A stretch of 64,000 nt of DNA. Origin: UBA6059 sp040222235 (lineage in GTDB: Bacteria > Bacteroidota > Bacteroidia > Cytophagales > Cyclobacteriaceae). The stretch covers positions 1-64,000 of the forward strand of contig JAVKDO010000066.1 of NCBI GenBank assembly GCA_040222235.1, read 5' to 3'. Shown here piece by piece: positions 33,623-42,894 of this stretch. Under the pieces are notes generated by a model. The model searched no databases, had not been told where the DNA came from, and was given only the letters and a program-made list of their open reading frames with translations. Both the position numbers and the translations under genes were made by a program. Within the stretch, counting starts at the first letter, position 1. Each line of letters opens with the position of its first letter.

Positions 33623-34405
33623 CTAACCTAATGTGGTGCGCTTGTCATAGCACTGATATAAGATCACCACCTCGACCACTATGGCAGCTGACCATACAAA
33701 TAGGCCTGGAAGTGCAAGTAAGAAAGTCAGGAACATCACCCCTGCAGCGATCTCCAGTATACCAGCTACTTTAGCCATATTTCCGAGTTCCTTTGTAAGC
33801 TTAAAGAGCCCAATCCCAAATACGACATCCGCCGCGCCGAACATGACGCCTTCGCCACCTTTGATCAGCCAAAACTCCTCTTCGGTCATAAGGGAAAATA
33901 GGGATATGATATCATAGATGCCCATGATAGCTACTGTAGCAGCCATCAGCCATGCACCGATCTTGACGACTGAGCTTTTGTACTGCTCACCAACTACCAC
34001 AAAGCCCATCATGAAGAATATGAAAGAGATGACAGTAGCTAATTTGATGCTGGTATAGACCAGATTGAAGTAAAAGGGTAGGTCTTCGGTGAAACGAGTA
34101 AAGTCTGCCACTACTTCGAACACTCCTAGGATGAAATAGATAGCGCCAGCGATCCAAGCAATCTGCAGTTTGCGATTACCAGACTTCTGCTCAATACTCT
34201 TTTGTACCTGATCTATGTCGTATTCTAGTGCTGTCAGGATTGACCTAACGGTAAAGTCCCGTGGTGTCACTTCGCCCGCTTCAATACGCTGCAGTGTGCG
34301 CACATTGATATTACACTGCTCGACCAGCTCCTCTTGTGTGAGCTTCTTGAGCTGTCTTAGGTTAAGAATTGTTTGTCCTAGTTGCGGTTGTTTGAGTTGT
34401 TCCAT
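33623..34405 (-). CDS. XRE-family HTH fused to a multi-helix membrane domain
   Basis: 260 residues. The N-terminal helix-turn-helix (about 8-65: LGQTILNLRQLKKLTQEELV, then NINVRTLQRIEAGE) is followed by five or six membrane helices (from IAWIAGAIYFILGVFEVVAD to LPGLFVWSAAIVVEVVILY). The layout suggests a membrane-tethered transcriptional regulator responding to an envelope or lipid signal. No cognate gene is apparent. The start codon ATG 34405 gives a normal XRE N-terminus. Confidence 0.8.
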   Translation of the reverse strand: MEQLKQPQLGQTILNLRQLKKLTQEELVEQCNINVRTLQRIEAGEVTPRDFTVRSILTALEYDIDQVQKSIEQKSGNRKLQIAWIAGAIYFILGVFEVVADFTRFTEDLPFYFNLVYTSIKLATVISFIFFMMGFVVVGEQYKSSVVKIGAWLMAATVAIMGIYDIISLFSLMTEEEFWLIKGGEGVMFGAADVVFGIGLFKLTKELGNMAKVAGILEIAAGVMFLTFLLALPGLFVWSAAIVVEVVILYQCYDKRTTLG

Positions 34406-34638
34406 TTTCTTTTTTTGACAAGACTAGGCGAAGGTCGATATCTTGGCAATACAATAGCTTGAATTAGACCTGACATTAACCCGACATTTCCCTTTAAAGG
34501 TGTTTAATCGCCGTTTTTACTACTTGTCAGCGTTTAAAAAAAGGCCAGCCGTGTGAAGTGTATATTGAGATTGCTGTGCCAAAACTATTACATGCTAGAG
34601 CACCAATCAAGTCCATTCGACAGTCATGATGGCCGGTC

Positions 34639-35532
34639 ATGCAAGCAAAACTAACATCAGAGTGGTTATTCCGTACATTCAAGTCAATGTCCGCAACAGA
34701 TTATTCAAATAGGCATAGGCATTACACATCCTACCCTGTTAGTCCTGCCTTAAGCAAGTACATCGATTGTGTCTGGATGGAGCGATTCTCCCATTGCCCT
34801 GAGTTTCGAGGTAGAGATCACCTGATCGTACCCGACAATACCGTGGAACTTATTTTCACTATGCACAAAATAGAGAGGAGGTTTAATGCGGGAAGTCAAG
34901 ATGCCATGATTTGTAAAAGCCACGTGGCTGGACTAAAGACGCGCCCTCAATATGTAAAAATAACAGGTGAGGTGCTCTTAGCAGTGAGATTTATGCCCCA
35001 AGGGCTGTATAGATTTACGGATATCCCCCTCACGGATACTATCGATCAGTCTATTCCTACAGAGTATCTATTTGGAACTGACATACAGCAGCTAGAGCAG
35101 CAACTATTGGGAGCGGAGAAGCACGTTGGTCAAGTGGCACTTGTCAATGACTATTTCACTAAGAAACTTTTCAGTTCCAAAAGACAAGAAAACGAATTGT
35201 TTGACCATATCGCTCAACGTATAATTCAATCTGATGGTCGCGTGAAAATCAGAGATCTATCAACAGAACTCAACATCTCCACTAAGACCATTGAAAGAAG
35301 GTTTCAAGAGTATTTGGGCATATCACCAAAGCGGTATTGTCAGTTGATTCGTTTTTTTCAGAGCCTAAAAACTCCATTTGATCCTCGTAAGGATTGTCTT
35401 GGTTCATTGGCCTATAGCACGGGTTACTATGATCAGATGCATTTCATCAAAGATGTGAAGAAGTACACTGGACTGACCCCATCAGTATACTTCGGTATGG
35501 ACAAGGGTATTCAAGGCCCTATTTTTCTTTAG
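34639..35532 (+). CDS. AraC-family transcriptional regulator
   Basis: 297 residues. The N-terminal DUF6597-like sensor domain (YPVSPALSKYIDCVWMERF) is followed by a C-terminal AraC/XylS double HTH (about 190-290: IRDLSTELNISTKTIERRFQ, then LGISPKRYCQLIRFFQSLK, YYDQMHFIKDVKKYTGLTPS). The true start may be the ATG at 34690, which removes 17 residues unlike the family. It is a single gene; the target is unknown. Confidence 0.87.
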   Translation: MQAKLTSEWLFRTFKSMSATDYSNRHRHYTSYPVSPALSKYIDCVWMERFSHCPEFRGRDHLIVPDNTVELIFTMHKIERRFNAGSQDAMICKSHVAGLKTRPQYVKITGEVLLAVRFMPQGLYRFTDIPLTDTIDQSIPTEYLFGTDIQQLEQQLLGAEKHVGQVALVNDYFTKKLFSSKRQENELFDHIAQRIIQSDGRVKIRDLSTELNISTKTIERRFQEYLGISPKRYCQLIRFFQSLKTPFDPRKDCLGSLAYSTGYYDQMHFIKDVKKYTGLTPSVYFGMDKGIQGPIFL

Positions 35533-35745
35533 AAGAATATACGCTGCGGCTAAAACTGCCGGCTCCATGGACAGGGTGCCTTGTACTCACAGTCTAGGTA
35601 GGAGATACCATTAATAGTGGTAGGGAATCCTCTTAAATTCAGCCTATTGGGGACATTTAAGACGATTGATCCTTGGTGATACTTGTAGTGCACAATACCT
35701 TGAAGTGTGAATATCATAAAGAGATGATTTCAATTTTGACCAGCT

Positions 35746-37731
35746 ATGAAAAAGATAATCGTACTATGCTTATGCCTGTCCGGGTTGGACATACAGGCAC
35801 AGACCAGAAAGGATCAACTTCGTCAAATCGACATTTATTTTTATGACGAAAACTTTGAAAATGTATTAGACCTCTCGGACAAGTTAGAACAGGAATATCC
35901 AGAAGAAACTGGACACATTTATCATAAGACGATTGCCTATCATTTGCTCAATCGCGGAAGGGAGATCTCCGACTTATTGGCTTTCGAAGACTCAGAAGCA
36001 AAATCAGATAAGTTCTATAACTATTGGATGGGCAGAGTGCATATGTCGCGTTATGAGTTAACAGAGGCGGTAAAGCATTTTCAAGCTTTTTTAGATATCA
36101 AAACCTATAAAAGTGGGGTTATCCGAGATGAGGCACGGTACCTGCTGGAGTGGGCCAAGGTAGCCGCTGATAGCTACAATGACCCTAACGACTATGAGAT
36201 TGAACACCTGCCAAAAGGGATCAACACGAAGTATGAAGACTTATCCCCGGCCTTTTTTGATGGTCATCAGGAGATTGTCTTTACGTCAAACAGACTGACA
36301 GGAAAAAATAGGAATGGGAAGTATCAAATCTTTCATGCTTCCAAAGACGATGGAAGCTGGTCTGAAGCCTCACCTCTCGAACAAATCGGAAAGTTTGATT
36401 ATGAAAATGCCAAAATAGAGATCATTGAGCAGGATGCTGGCCTATACTACTATAAAGATGACTATGATGGTAGCTTCTATGTCAGTAGTTATGATGATGA
36501 AGACGGTTGGACAGCTGGCCTTGAATTGGACGAAAAACTACGCAAGAGACATATAGAGTCTCATTTCTTTATCAATGATCAGAAGAACATGATCCTGTTT
36601 GCCCAAGGTAGTGGTGATCGACATGATTTATATCAAATGGATCTCAGAGATGGGGAGTGGTCACAGCCTTATCCAATTCCAGGTTTGATCAATGGAGAGG
36701 AGTCAGACGAAGAGAATCCATTTGTTTCACATGATGGATCTACACTTTATTTCAGCTCCAACAGGGATGGTACGCTTGGCGGATACGACATCTTTAAGTC
36801 TGACTGGGATGAAGAGAAAAACGAGTGGAGAAGGCCTGTTAACATGGGCTTTCCCATAAACACACTTGATGATGAAGTCAACTTCGAATTGACGCCAAGT
36901 GACCAGTCGGGCTACCTCGCTTCCAACAGGTTACACTCTCTGGGTGGCTTTGATATCTACTATTTCCATAAGGAGGCTAAGATCGTGGTTAAAGGTCTTG
37001 TTGCTGATCAAAAGTCTGGTTTACCAGTGCCGTTTGCTCAGGTCAAGTTTCATCCACAGACCTATGAAGACGAATCGTTCATTGCCTATACGGATGAGGA
37101 GGGTCGCTATGAGGCGTTGGTCTTCAATCGTGATGAATTTCATGTCGAAGTGCTCGTGGATGAGACGAAAATCTATGATGACCGATATACCAGCTATGTG
37201 CCTACTGATGCCACATTCCTCACTTTCGATTTGTCGGTAGACCTACCGGAAAATACCAAGCAGCATACCAACTACACTGCACTCTATGAAGGAGATGATG
37301 AGGAGGAAAATGTTTCAATTGATATGATTGGGAATAAATTCCGATCTGGAAAGAAGGCGGTCGTCAATAATATATACTTTGGCTACAGATCCTATCATTT
37401 GGAGGAGAGCTCAGCCCCAATACTTGAAGAAATACGGGCTACTCTTACCAAATATCCTTCTCTAAAAATCGAGATCGCCGGCCACACCGATAATACTGGA
37501 AATGATGAAACCAACCTCTTGTTATCACAAAAAAGGGCGGAAGCAGTCCGAACTTACCTTGTAGAGTATGGTGTGGATGGAGATCGATTAATTGCTAAGG
37601 GCTATGGGGCCAAATTGCCCTTGGCCTCTAACGATGATGAAAAAGACGGAAGAGAGCTTAATCGAAGGATCGAGATAGTGGCTTTGGAGGAGGGTAATCT
37701 TGATCCTGCTGTTGATAGTGTCGAGCAATGA
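35746..37731 (+). CDS. OmpA-family envelope protein with PD40 repeats
   Basis: 661 residues. A signal peptide (MKKIIVLCLCLSGLDIQAQ) is followed by a TPR-like segment (about 20-140), PD40/WD40-like beta-propeller repeats (about 160-410, e.g. FVSHDGSTLYFSSNRDGTLG then GYDIFKS), a carboxypeptidase-regulatory-like domain (about 415-500), and an OmpA C-terminal peptidoglycan-binding domain (about 540-645, IEIAGHTDNTGNDETNLLLS ... GYGAKLPLASN). This order is that of PorE-like proteins in the type IX secretion system, but many paralogues exist, so I leave the symbol empty. It tethers the outer membrane to peptidoglycan. Confidence 0.88.
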   Translation: MKKIIVLCLCLSGLDIQAQTRKDQLRQIDIYFYDENFENVLDLSDKLEQEYPEETGHIYHKTIAYHLLNRGREISDLLAFEDSEAKSDKFYNYWMGRVHMSRYELTEAVKHFQAFLDIKTYKSGVIRDEARYLLEWAKVAADSYNDPNDYEIEHLPKGINTKYEDLSPAFFDGHQEIVFTSNRLTGKNRNGKYQIFHASKDDGSWSEASPLEQIGKFDYENAKIEIIEQDAGLYYYKDDYDGSFYVSSYDDEDGWTAGLELDEKLRKRHIESHFFINDQKNMILFAQGSGDRHDLYQMDLRDGEWSQPYPIPGLINGEESDEENPFVSHDGSTLYFSSNRDGTLGGYDIFKSDWDEEKNEWRRPVNMGFPINTLDDEVNFELTPSDQSGYLASNRLHSLGGFDIYYFHKEAKIVVKGLVADQKSGLPVPFAQVKFHPQTYEDESFIAYTDEEGRYEALVFNRDEFHVEVLVDETKIYDDRYTSYVPTDATFLTFDLSVDLPENTKQHTNYTALYEGDDEEENVSIDMIGNKFRSGKKAVVNNIYFGYRSYHLEESSAPILEEIRATLTKYPSLKIEIAGHTDNTGNDETNLLLSQKRAEAVRTYLVEYGVDGDRLIAKGYGAKLPLASNDDEKDGRELNRRIEIVALEEGNLDPAVDSVEQ

Positions 37732-37801
37732 AGAGCAGGCTGAAGTGAACTACTGAAGCTAGAGGCTTGCTTTCTTTCCATGAATAAGGCAACTTTCTTT
37801 T

Positions 37802-38383
37802 ATGAAAGTATCCAAGCAAGGAGTTGGAAAAATTGCAGTTGAATTTATATCTGTAGTATTTGCAGTGTTGCTTGCACTTGGGCTAAATCACTGGCGTGAG
37901 AATAAAATCAATGAGCAGTTGGCTGCTGATTCTTATCAACGGATACAGAGGGAGGTTCAAGACAACATTGCTGAACTAGACTCTTCTCTGATAGAGTTTG
38001 ATCGCTTTATTGAGGAAATAAAAGCAGAGCAGTCACTCTTAGATAGTCTGGGCGACAACTATAAAGAGGTGAGTTGGTCCTACTCCCACCCCGTTCTTTC
38101 GATAGATGCTTGGAAGGCTGCTACGATTACCAATGCCGTACTTAACATGGATCCTGATCTGGTAGAGGATTTGGCGGATGTTTATGCCGTTCAAGAGATG
38201 TATATGGAATTTGGGTTTAAGTTTTTTGATCGAGCTGCGGAAATGGCGCGATTTCGAGATGATCCTGAAACCATGATTGAAATCATTCAGACTCATTATG
38301 CCATCTCAAAGTCAATCGCGAAGAGCTTAAGAGAAGGATACGGTGATTTTCTAGAAGAGTATCCGCTCGCGGAGAGCGAGTAG
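37802..38383 (+). CDS. Hypothetical membrane-anchored protein (DUF6090-like)
   Basis: 193 residues. One membrane helix near the N-terminus (about 12-30: VEFISVVFAVLLALGLNHW, then REN) is followed by a mostly helical, acidic soluble domain. The pattern of a short basic start, helix ending in NHWREN, and coiled helices resembles DUF6090-type proteins found across Bacteroidota. Function unknown. It sits 70 bp after the OmpA/PD40 gene on the same strand and may share its transcript. Confidence 0.65.
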   Translation: MKVSKQGVGKIAVEFISVVFAVLLALGLNHWRENKINEQLAADSYQRIQREVQDNIAELDSSLIEFDRFIEEIKAEQSLLDSLGDNYKEVSWSYSHPVLSIDAWKAATITNAVLNMDPDLVEDLADVYAVQEMYMEFGFKFFDRAAEMARFRDDPETMIEIIQTHYAISKSIAKSLREGYGDFLEEYPLAESE

Positions 38384-38394
38384 TCAATGTTACC

Positions 38395-39204
38395 TCAGAC
38401 CAATAGTAAGGTACTAGTGCTGTAGCCATTCAGCATTTCAAGATTCGGATCTAAGCTGAATATGCCGTACATGGTAGATCCAGAGCCAGACATACTAGCG
38501 TAATGCGCACCTTGATGATAGAGCTCTTCTTTGAGGTTTTTGAGACTTGGGTGTAGCTTGAATGCTGATTTTTCAAAGTCATTTTTAACCGAGTCTTTCC
38601 ACTCCGCGATACTTGTGCTTTCTAGTATCTCTTTCAAGTCAGCTTCGGATGGTTTAGGAATCACTCCCTCATAGGCTTCCTTCGTTCCAATATGGAGGTC
38701 AGGGTTGATAAGCACCACATATTTACCATCGAGATTAAGATTGATAGCCTCAAAGATTTCTCCGCGCCCCTTGGCAATAACAGGCTGATTCTTGATAAAG
38801 AAAGGACAGTCACTTCCGAGCCGTAGTGCGTGAGACTCGAGTTGCTTGTCAGTCAGACCTAGCTTGAACTTTTCATTAAGCAGCTTAAGCATGAAGGCAC
38901 CATCAGCCGAGCCACCCCCAAGCCCGGCACCCATAGGTATTGACTTGAGAAGGTGAACCTTAATGGGCGGAAGGTCAAAATCTTTTTTGAGCTGCTCATA
39001 AGCCTTGACTACCAGATTAGAACTCGACTTACCAGGAATCGAGAGACCACTGCTTTCGAATGAAAATTCGTTGGCTTCTGTGATTTCTAAAGCATCACAC
39101 CAGGGAACCGGATAGAAGCAGGACTCTATGTTGTGGTAGCCGTCTGCTCTCTTTGAGGTAATTCTAAGTCCTAGATTAATCTTAATATTTGGGAAAGAGA
39201 TCAT
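38395..39204 (-). CDS. ispE: 4-diphosphocytidyl-2-C-methyl-D-erythritol kinase
   Basis: 269 residues, GHMP kinase family. The ATP loop is PMGAGLGGGSADGAFMLKLL near 91; the N-terminus has NIKINLGLRITSKRADGYHN with the conserved Lys and DGYH, and the C-terminus has MSGSGSTMYGIF. It phosphorylates CDP-methylerythritol in the MEP pathway for isoprenoids. It lies 14 bp after fabI on the same strand, so the two are probably co-transcribed. Confidence 0.95.
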   Translation of the reverse strand: MISFPNIKINLGLRITSKRADGYHNIESCFYPVPWCDALEITEANEFSFESSGLSIPGKSSSNLVVKAYEQLKKDFDLPPIKVHLLKSIPMGAGLGGGSADGAFMLKLLNEKFKLGLTDKQLESHALRLGSDCPFFIKNQPVIAKGRGEIFEAINLNLDGKYVVLINPDLHIGTKEAYEGVIPKPSEADLKEILESTSIAEWKDSVKNDFEKSAFKLHPSLKNLKEELYHQGAHYASMSGSGSTMYGIFSLDPNLEMLNGYSTSTLLLV

Positions 39205-39218
39205 CCAGACCTTGTTGT

Positions 39219-40034
39219 TTACTTCTTCCCATAAGCCTCAATGATCTCCTCAGAGATACCAACATTGGAGAAACCACCATCATGGTACAGGTTCTGCATG
39301 GTGATCATTCTGCTAAGATCTGAAAACATAAATATGCAATAGTTAGCACAATCAACAGCAGGGGCATTTCCTAAGGGGGACATTTGATCTGCGAAACCAA
39401 AGAAGGAGTCGAATCCACTAATACCAGATCCAGCAGTGGTTGCTGTAGGAGATTGTGAAATGGTGTTAACCCTTACTTTCTTGGCTTTACCATATCGATA
39501 CCCATAGCTACGTGCAATAGACTCAAGTAGCGACTTGGCCTCTGCCATATCATTGTAGAAAGGGAAAGTGCGCTGAGCTGCTATGTAGGACAAGCCGAGT
39601 ACCGAACCCCACTCACTAATTGCATCTAGCTTCTCTGCGGTCTGTAGCATCTTGTGGAATGATAGACCAGAGATGTCCAGTGATTTTTGAAACCAGTCAT
39701 AGTTCAAATTGCCGTACTCACGATTCTTTCGAACGTTGGGCGACATGCCAATAGAGTGAAGTACAAAATCCACTTTACCACCGAGTACTTCAGTCGACTT
39801 GTTGAATAAGCTTTCTAGGTCATCAGTGGAAGTGGCATCAGCGGGAATGAGTTCTGCTTCGCATTTCTCTGCAAGTTGCTGAATTCCGCCCATGCGCAAT
39901 GCAATTGGGGCGTTAGTGAGCGTGAAGGTAGCACCTTCTTCTTTGGCTCGCTCTGCGACTTTCCAAGCGATTGAGTTTTCGTCTAGCGCACCTGAGATGA
40001 TTCCTTTTTTTCCTTTCAGTAAGTTGAATGACAT
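39219..40034 (-). CDS. fabI: Enoyl-[acyl-carrier-protein] reductase (NADH), FabI type
   Basis: 271 residues, SDR fold. The N-terminal cofactor segment is GKKGIISGALDENSIAWKVA. The FabI catalytic Tyr-x6-Lys is present in YNDMAEAKSLLES near 156-163, and SPTATTAGSGISGF marks the substrate-binding loop. It performs the last reduction in fatty-acid elongation. The gene sits between recN and ispE in the conserved run. Confidence 0.95.
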   Translation of the reverse strand: MSFNLLKGKKGIISGALDENSIAWKVAERAKEEGATFTLTNAPIALRMGGIQQLAEKCEAELIPADATSTDDLESLFNKSTEVLGGKVDFVLHSIGMSPNVRKNREYGNLNYDWFQKSLDISGLSFHKMLQTAEKLDAISEWGSVLGLSYIAAQRTFPFYNDMAEAKSLLESIARSYGYRYGKAKKVRVNTISQSPTATTAGSGISGFDSFFGFADQMSPLGNAPAVDCANYCIFMFSDLSRMITMQNLYHDGGFSNVGISEEIIEAYGKK

Positions 40035-40124
40035 GTCGACTTTTGGTTTTAATTCAGATTGTAAAAGTAGTTAATGTGCTTATGGATTAGCGAATATCAA
40101 TTTGTAATTAGTGACCCAGTGTTA

Positions 40125-41777
40125 CTATTGAGTGATAAGATCTCGTGCGCTCTGTACAGCACTCGTTGATGGATTGTCACCGTCGATCATCTTGGCAATT
40201 TCAAAGACGCGCTGATCCTCGTCCAGTACTTTTATCTTGCTGATCGTGCGATCACTGGAGTTGTCCTTGTACACGAAATAGTGCTGATCTCCTTTGGCAG
40301 CAAACTGTGGCAGGTGACTAATGGCAATGACTTGATGAGCCTGGGCCATCTCCTTCATCATCGCCACCATTTTTTTGGCAATCTCGCCAGAGACTCCAGT
40401 ATCTATCTCATCAAATATGATCGTCGGTAGGGCAGTCTTATCTGCCAGGATATACTTGAGACAAAACATCAACCTTGAGAACTCTCCACCAGAGGCGACT
40501 TGTCGAATATCCTGTGGAGCCACTCCTTTATTGGCACTGAAGACGAACTGCACCGCATCCCTACCGGAACTATCCATTTCCTGATCTGCAATAGTTACTT
40601 CAAAAGTAGCTTCAGGCATTCCAAGTTTGCGAAGAAGCTCAGTGATTTGTAGTCCCAAATTCTTTTGAACTGACTTCCGAGATTTAGACAGATGATCCGC
40701 AGCATCTTCGGCCTTGGTTTTGTTCTTATTTAGATGCGCTAACGCTTTATCAAGCTCAGTATCGATACTACTAGACTTCTCGACCTTGACTTCTAGCTCA
40801 GCCTGAATAGCTAAGAGTTCTGAGATAGTCTGTACACGATGTTTTTGCTGAAGGCTGAAAATGAGGCTGATGCGTTCTTTAACTTCCTCGATTCGCGCTG
40901 GATCATGGATCACCTTTTCCTCTATGCGATTGGTTTCATCCAAGATGTCCTGTGTCTCGACTAGTACAGAGTGCAGTCGCTCATTCAGGCTACTATAGTG
41001 ATCTCCAAATCGACTCAATTGTTGAATTAACGAGGTAGCATTGGATAAAAGGCTCGTAGCTCCCATCTCCTCATCTCCAAGTGCGGAGACCAACTGGTTG
41101 AGCTTGAGTTTGATATCCTCGGCATTCTCTAGTTCCTGAAGCTCGTTTTCTAGTGCTTCCTGCTCGCCATCTACCAGACTAGCCTTGCTTAATTCATCAT
41201 ATTGAAACTGGAAAAAGTCGGCTTCTTGTCTAAGTTGATCAGCCGTGCTTTTCAGATCTGTATAAGCTCGATTAGCCTCTTTATAAGTGCTGTAGTGACC
41301 AGTATAATCACTTAATAGGTCTGGATGATTAGCAAAAATGTCTAGGACTTCCAGTTGATATTTCTGATCACCAATGTTGAGGTTGTCATGCTGTGAGTGA
41401 ATATCCATTAGCCTTACACCGAGCTTCTTGAGGATATCAAGTGTCACCGGCGTGTCGTTCACAAAGGCTCTGGACTTTCCGCTAGGCGAAATTTCACGCC
41501 GAATGATTGTTTGTGCATCATAGTCTAGATCTTCGTTCTCGAAGAGGCTATTAAGCTGATAGTCAGAAATGTCAAAGGCTCCTTCAATGACACATTTTTG
41601 ATCAGTATTAAAAAGCACTTTGGTATCTGCGCGATTGCCAAGGAGAAGTCCCACCGCACCTAGCATGATCGATTTTCCTGCTCCAGTCTCACCCGTAATG
41701 ATATTGAGAGACGGAGATGGTGTCATCTCCAGTGTCTCAATCAATGCGTAATTTTGGATTTTGAGTTGGCTAAGCAT
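40125..41777 (-). CDS. recN: DNA repair protein RecN
   Basis: 550 residues, SMC-like ATPase. The N-terminal half has the Walker A segment ITGETGAGKSIMLGAVGLLL (about 29-48) and HSQHDNLN. A long coiled coil spans about 155-370, and the C-terminal head has VASGGEFSRLMFCLKYILAD (signature) and IIFDEIDTGVSGEIAKKMVA (Walker B). It acts in double-strand-break repair. It overlaps the small gene at 41770 by 8 bp. Confidence 0.95.
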   Translation of the reverse strand: MLSQLKIQNYALIETLEMTPSPSLNIITGETGAGKSIMLGAVGLLLGNRADTKVLFNTDQKCVIEGAFDISDYQLNSLFENEDLDYDAQTIIRREISPSGKSRAFVNDTPVTLDILKKLGVRLMDIHSQHDNLNIGDQKYQLEVLDIFANHPDLLSDYTGHYSTYKEANRAYTDLKSTADQLRQEADFFQFQYDELSKASLVDGEQEALENELQELENAEDIKLKLNQLVSALGDEEMGATSLLSNATSLIQQLSRFGDHYSSLNERLHSVLVETQDILDETNRIEEKVIHDPARIEEVKERISLIFSLQQKHRVQTISELLAIQAELEVKVEKSSSIDTELDKALAHLNKNKTKAEDAADHLSKSRKSVQKNLGLQITELLRKLGMPEATFEVTIADQEMDSSGRDAVQFVFSANKGVAPQDIRQVASGGEFSRLMFCLKYILADKTALPTIIFDEIDTGVSGEIAKKMVAMMKEMAQAHQVIAISHLPQFAAKGDQHYFVYKDNSSDRTISKIKVLDEDQRVFEIAKMIDGDNPSTSAVQSARDLITQ

Positions 41778-41991
41778 TCAGTTCGAGAATGATCTCATCT
41801 ACTGAATCGACATTGATATGATGCTTTCTCAGGATGAGGTCTTTAGCTTCAAAAATATTGTTTTTGAACGAAAGAAGCTGGACATGTAGCACACTTTTGT
41901 CCTTCATGACTATGGACACTTCTTGTCCCAGGAGCTGCGTGACTTGACTCGGAATCTCAGCGGTATAAATCCGCTTTTGCCTTTTTGACAT
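41770..41991 (-). CDS. Small conserved-position protein, possible Sm-like fold
   Basis: 73 residues. LLGQEVSIVMKDKSVLHVQL then LSFKNNIFEAKDLILRKHHI resembles the Sm1/Sm2 pattern of LSm/Hfq proteins (G-x-V-x-V-x-[x-DG/K]-...-N-x-x-L). No family is certain. It sits between DUF4835 and recN, with 3 bp to the first and an 8-bp overlap with the second, so it is translated as part of that operon. A role in RNA binding is speculation. Confidence 0.6.
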   Translation of the reverse strand: MSKRQKRIYTAEIPSQVTQLLGQEVSIVMKDKSVLHVQLLSFKNNIFEAKDLILRKHHINVDSVDEIILELNA

Positions 41992-41994
41992 GGT

Positions 41995-42894
41995 CTAGTT
42001 CTCGATCATCTTCTTCAAAGCTTCTGCTTTGCTAGGATCGATCTGGGTGATGATATTGTAGGCATTACGTCGCACAGTATTATTACCCTGGCTGAAGACA
42101 TTGGCTAATTCGTCAGTCTTGGCATCCAAATAGGATGTAGTCAGGATTGCTCTTGGTCGGGTATTGTTAACCTGCTGCATTTTCTTGAGACCTTCTAGTA
42201 TGGTGGTTCGTGCCTTTTCTGGATCGGTCTGCATCAGATCCATCCCCTGTCTATGGTAGCTGTAGATTGATTCGCGCAGCGGTTCCATTTGCTGATTGAT
42301 GAGGTTTTCGCCCAACCAGTACCTGTTTCTGATTGAGCCGAATTGATTCCATCCCGCGAAACCTGACTGCTGCGCATTATTGACCACCTGCCAGGCACGC
42401 TCCATATAAGGCTGCCCTGCCATGCTTTCAAAACTATCGTAATCAAGCCCTATGATCACATATGCATAAAAGGCCAGTAACGATGTGATATTATTGTTGA
42501 AGGCATTGTCATTGTAATTTAGCGGCTGTGAAGGTGCGTACTCAAAAGTCCAGTCACGATCTCCAAAATTGAGTAGGATCGACTCATAGTTGCTTTCATA
42601 AACTGGTCGTGCCGAGAGTATCTGCACTGATGCCTCAAAATTACTAATAGTAGGCATTGAGGAGATATTGATGATCAGATTACAATTGATTCTCTCATCG
42701 TTCTCGAAATTGTCCTCCGTCCACTTCCGATCGTTGAGGAACTGAGCAAATGCAATCTCCATCTCATCGAAAATGTCCCGCTCAGTACTTTGTACTTGCT
42801 GAGCATCTATGATCACGCGACAGTTCAGTTCTTGACTGAGACCGATGACAGTCGTGATTACTACCGTAAAAATGGTGAGTCCGAATCTTCTCAT
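41995..42894 (-). CDS. DUF4835 family protein (PorD-like, exported)
   Basis: 299 residues with a signal peptide (RRFGLTIFTVVITTVIGLSQ). Family features are ELNCRVIIDAQQVQSTERDI near 22, RINCNLIINI, and the long helical C-terminal half (PEKARTTILEGLKKMQQVNN). DUF4835 is annotated elsewhere as PorD of the type IX secretion system; that assignment is recollection. It overlaps coaBC by 4 bp (ATGA) in the standard Bacteroidota gene order. Confidence 0.85.
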   Translation of the reverse strand: MRRFGLTIFTVVITTVIGLSQELNCRVIIDAQQVQSTERDIFDEMEIAFAQFLNDRKWTEDNFENDERINCNLIINISSMPTISNFEASVQILSARPVYESNYESILLNFGDRDWTFEYAPSQPLNYNDNAFNNNITSLLAFYAYVIIGLDYDSFESMAGQPYMERAWQVVNNAQQSGFAGWNQFGSIRNRYWLGENLINQQMEPLRESIYSYHRQGMDLMQTDPEKARTTILEGLKKMQQVNNTRPRAILTTSYLDAKTDELANVFSQGNNTVRRNAYNIITQIDPSKAEALKKMIEN

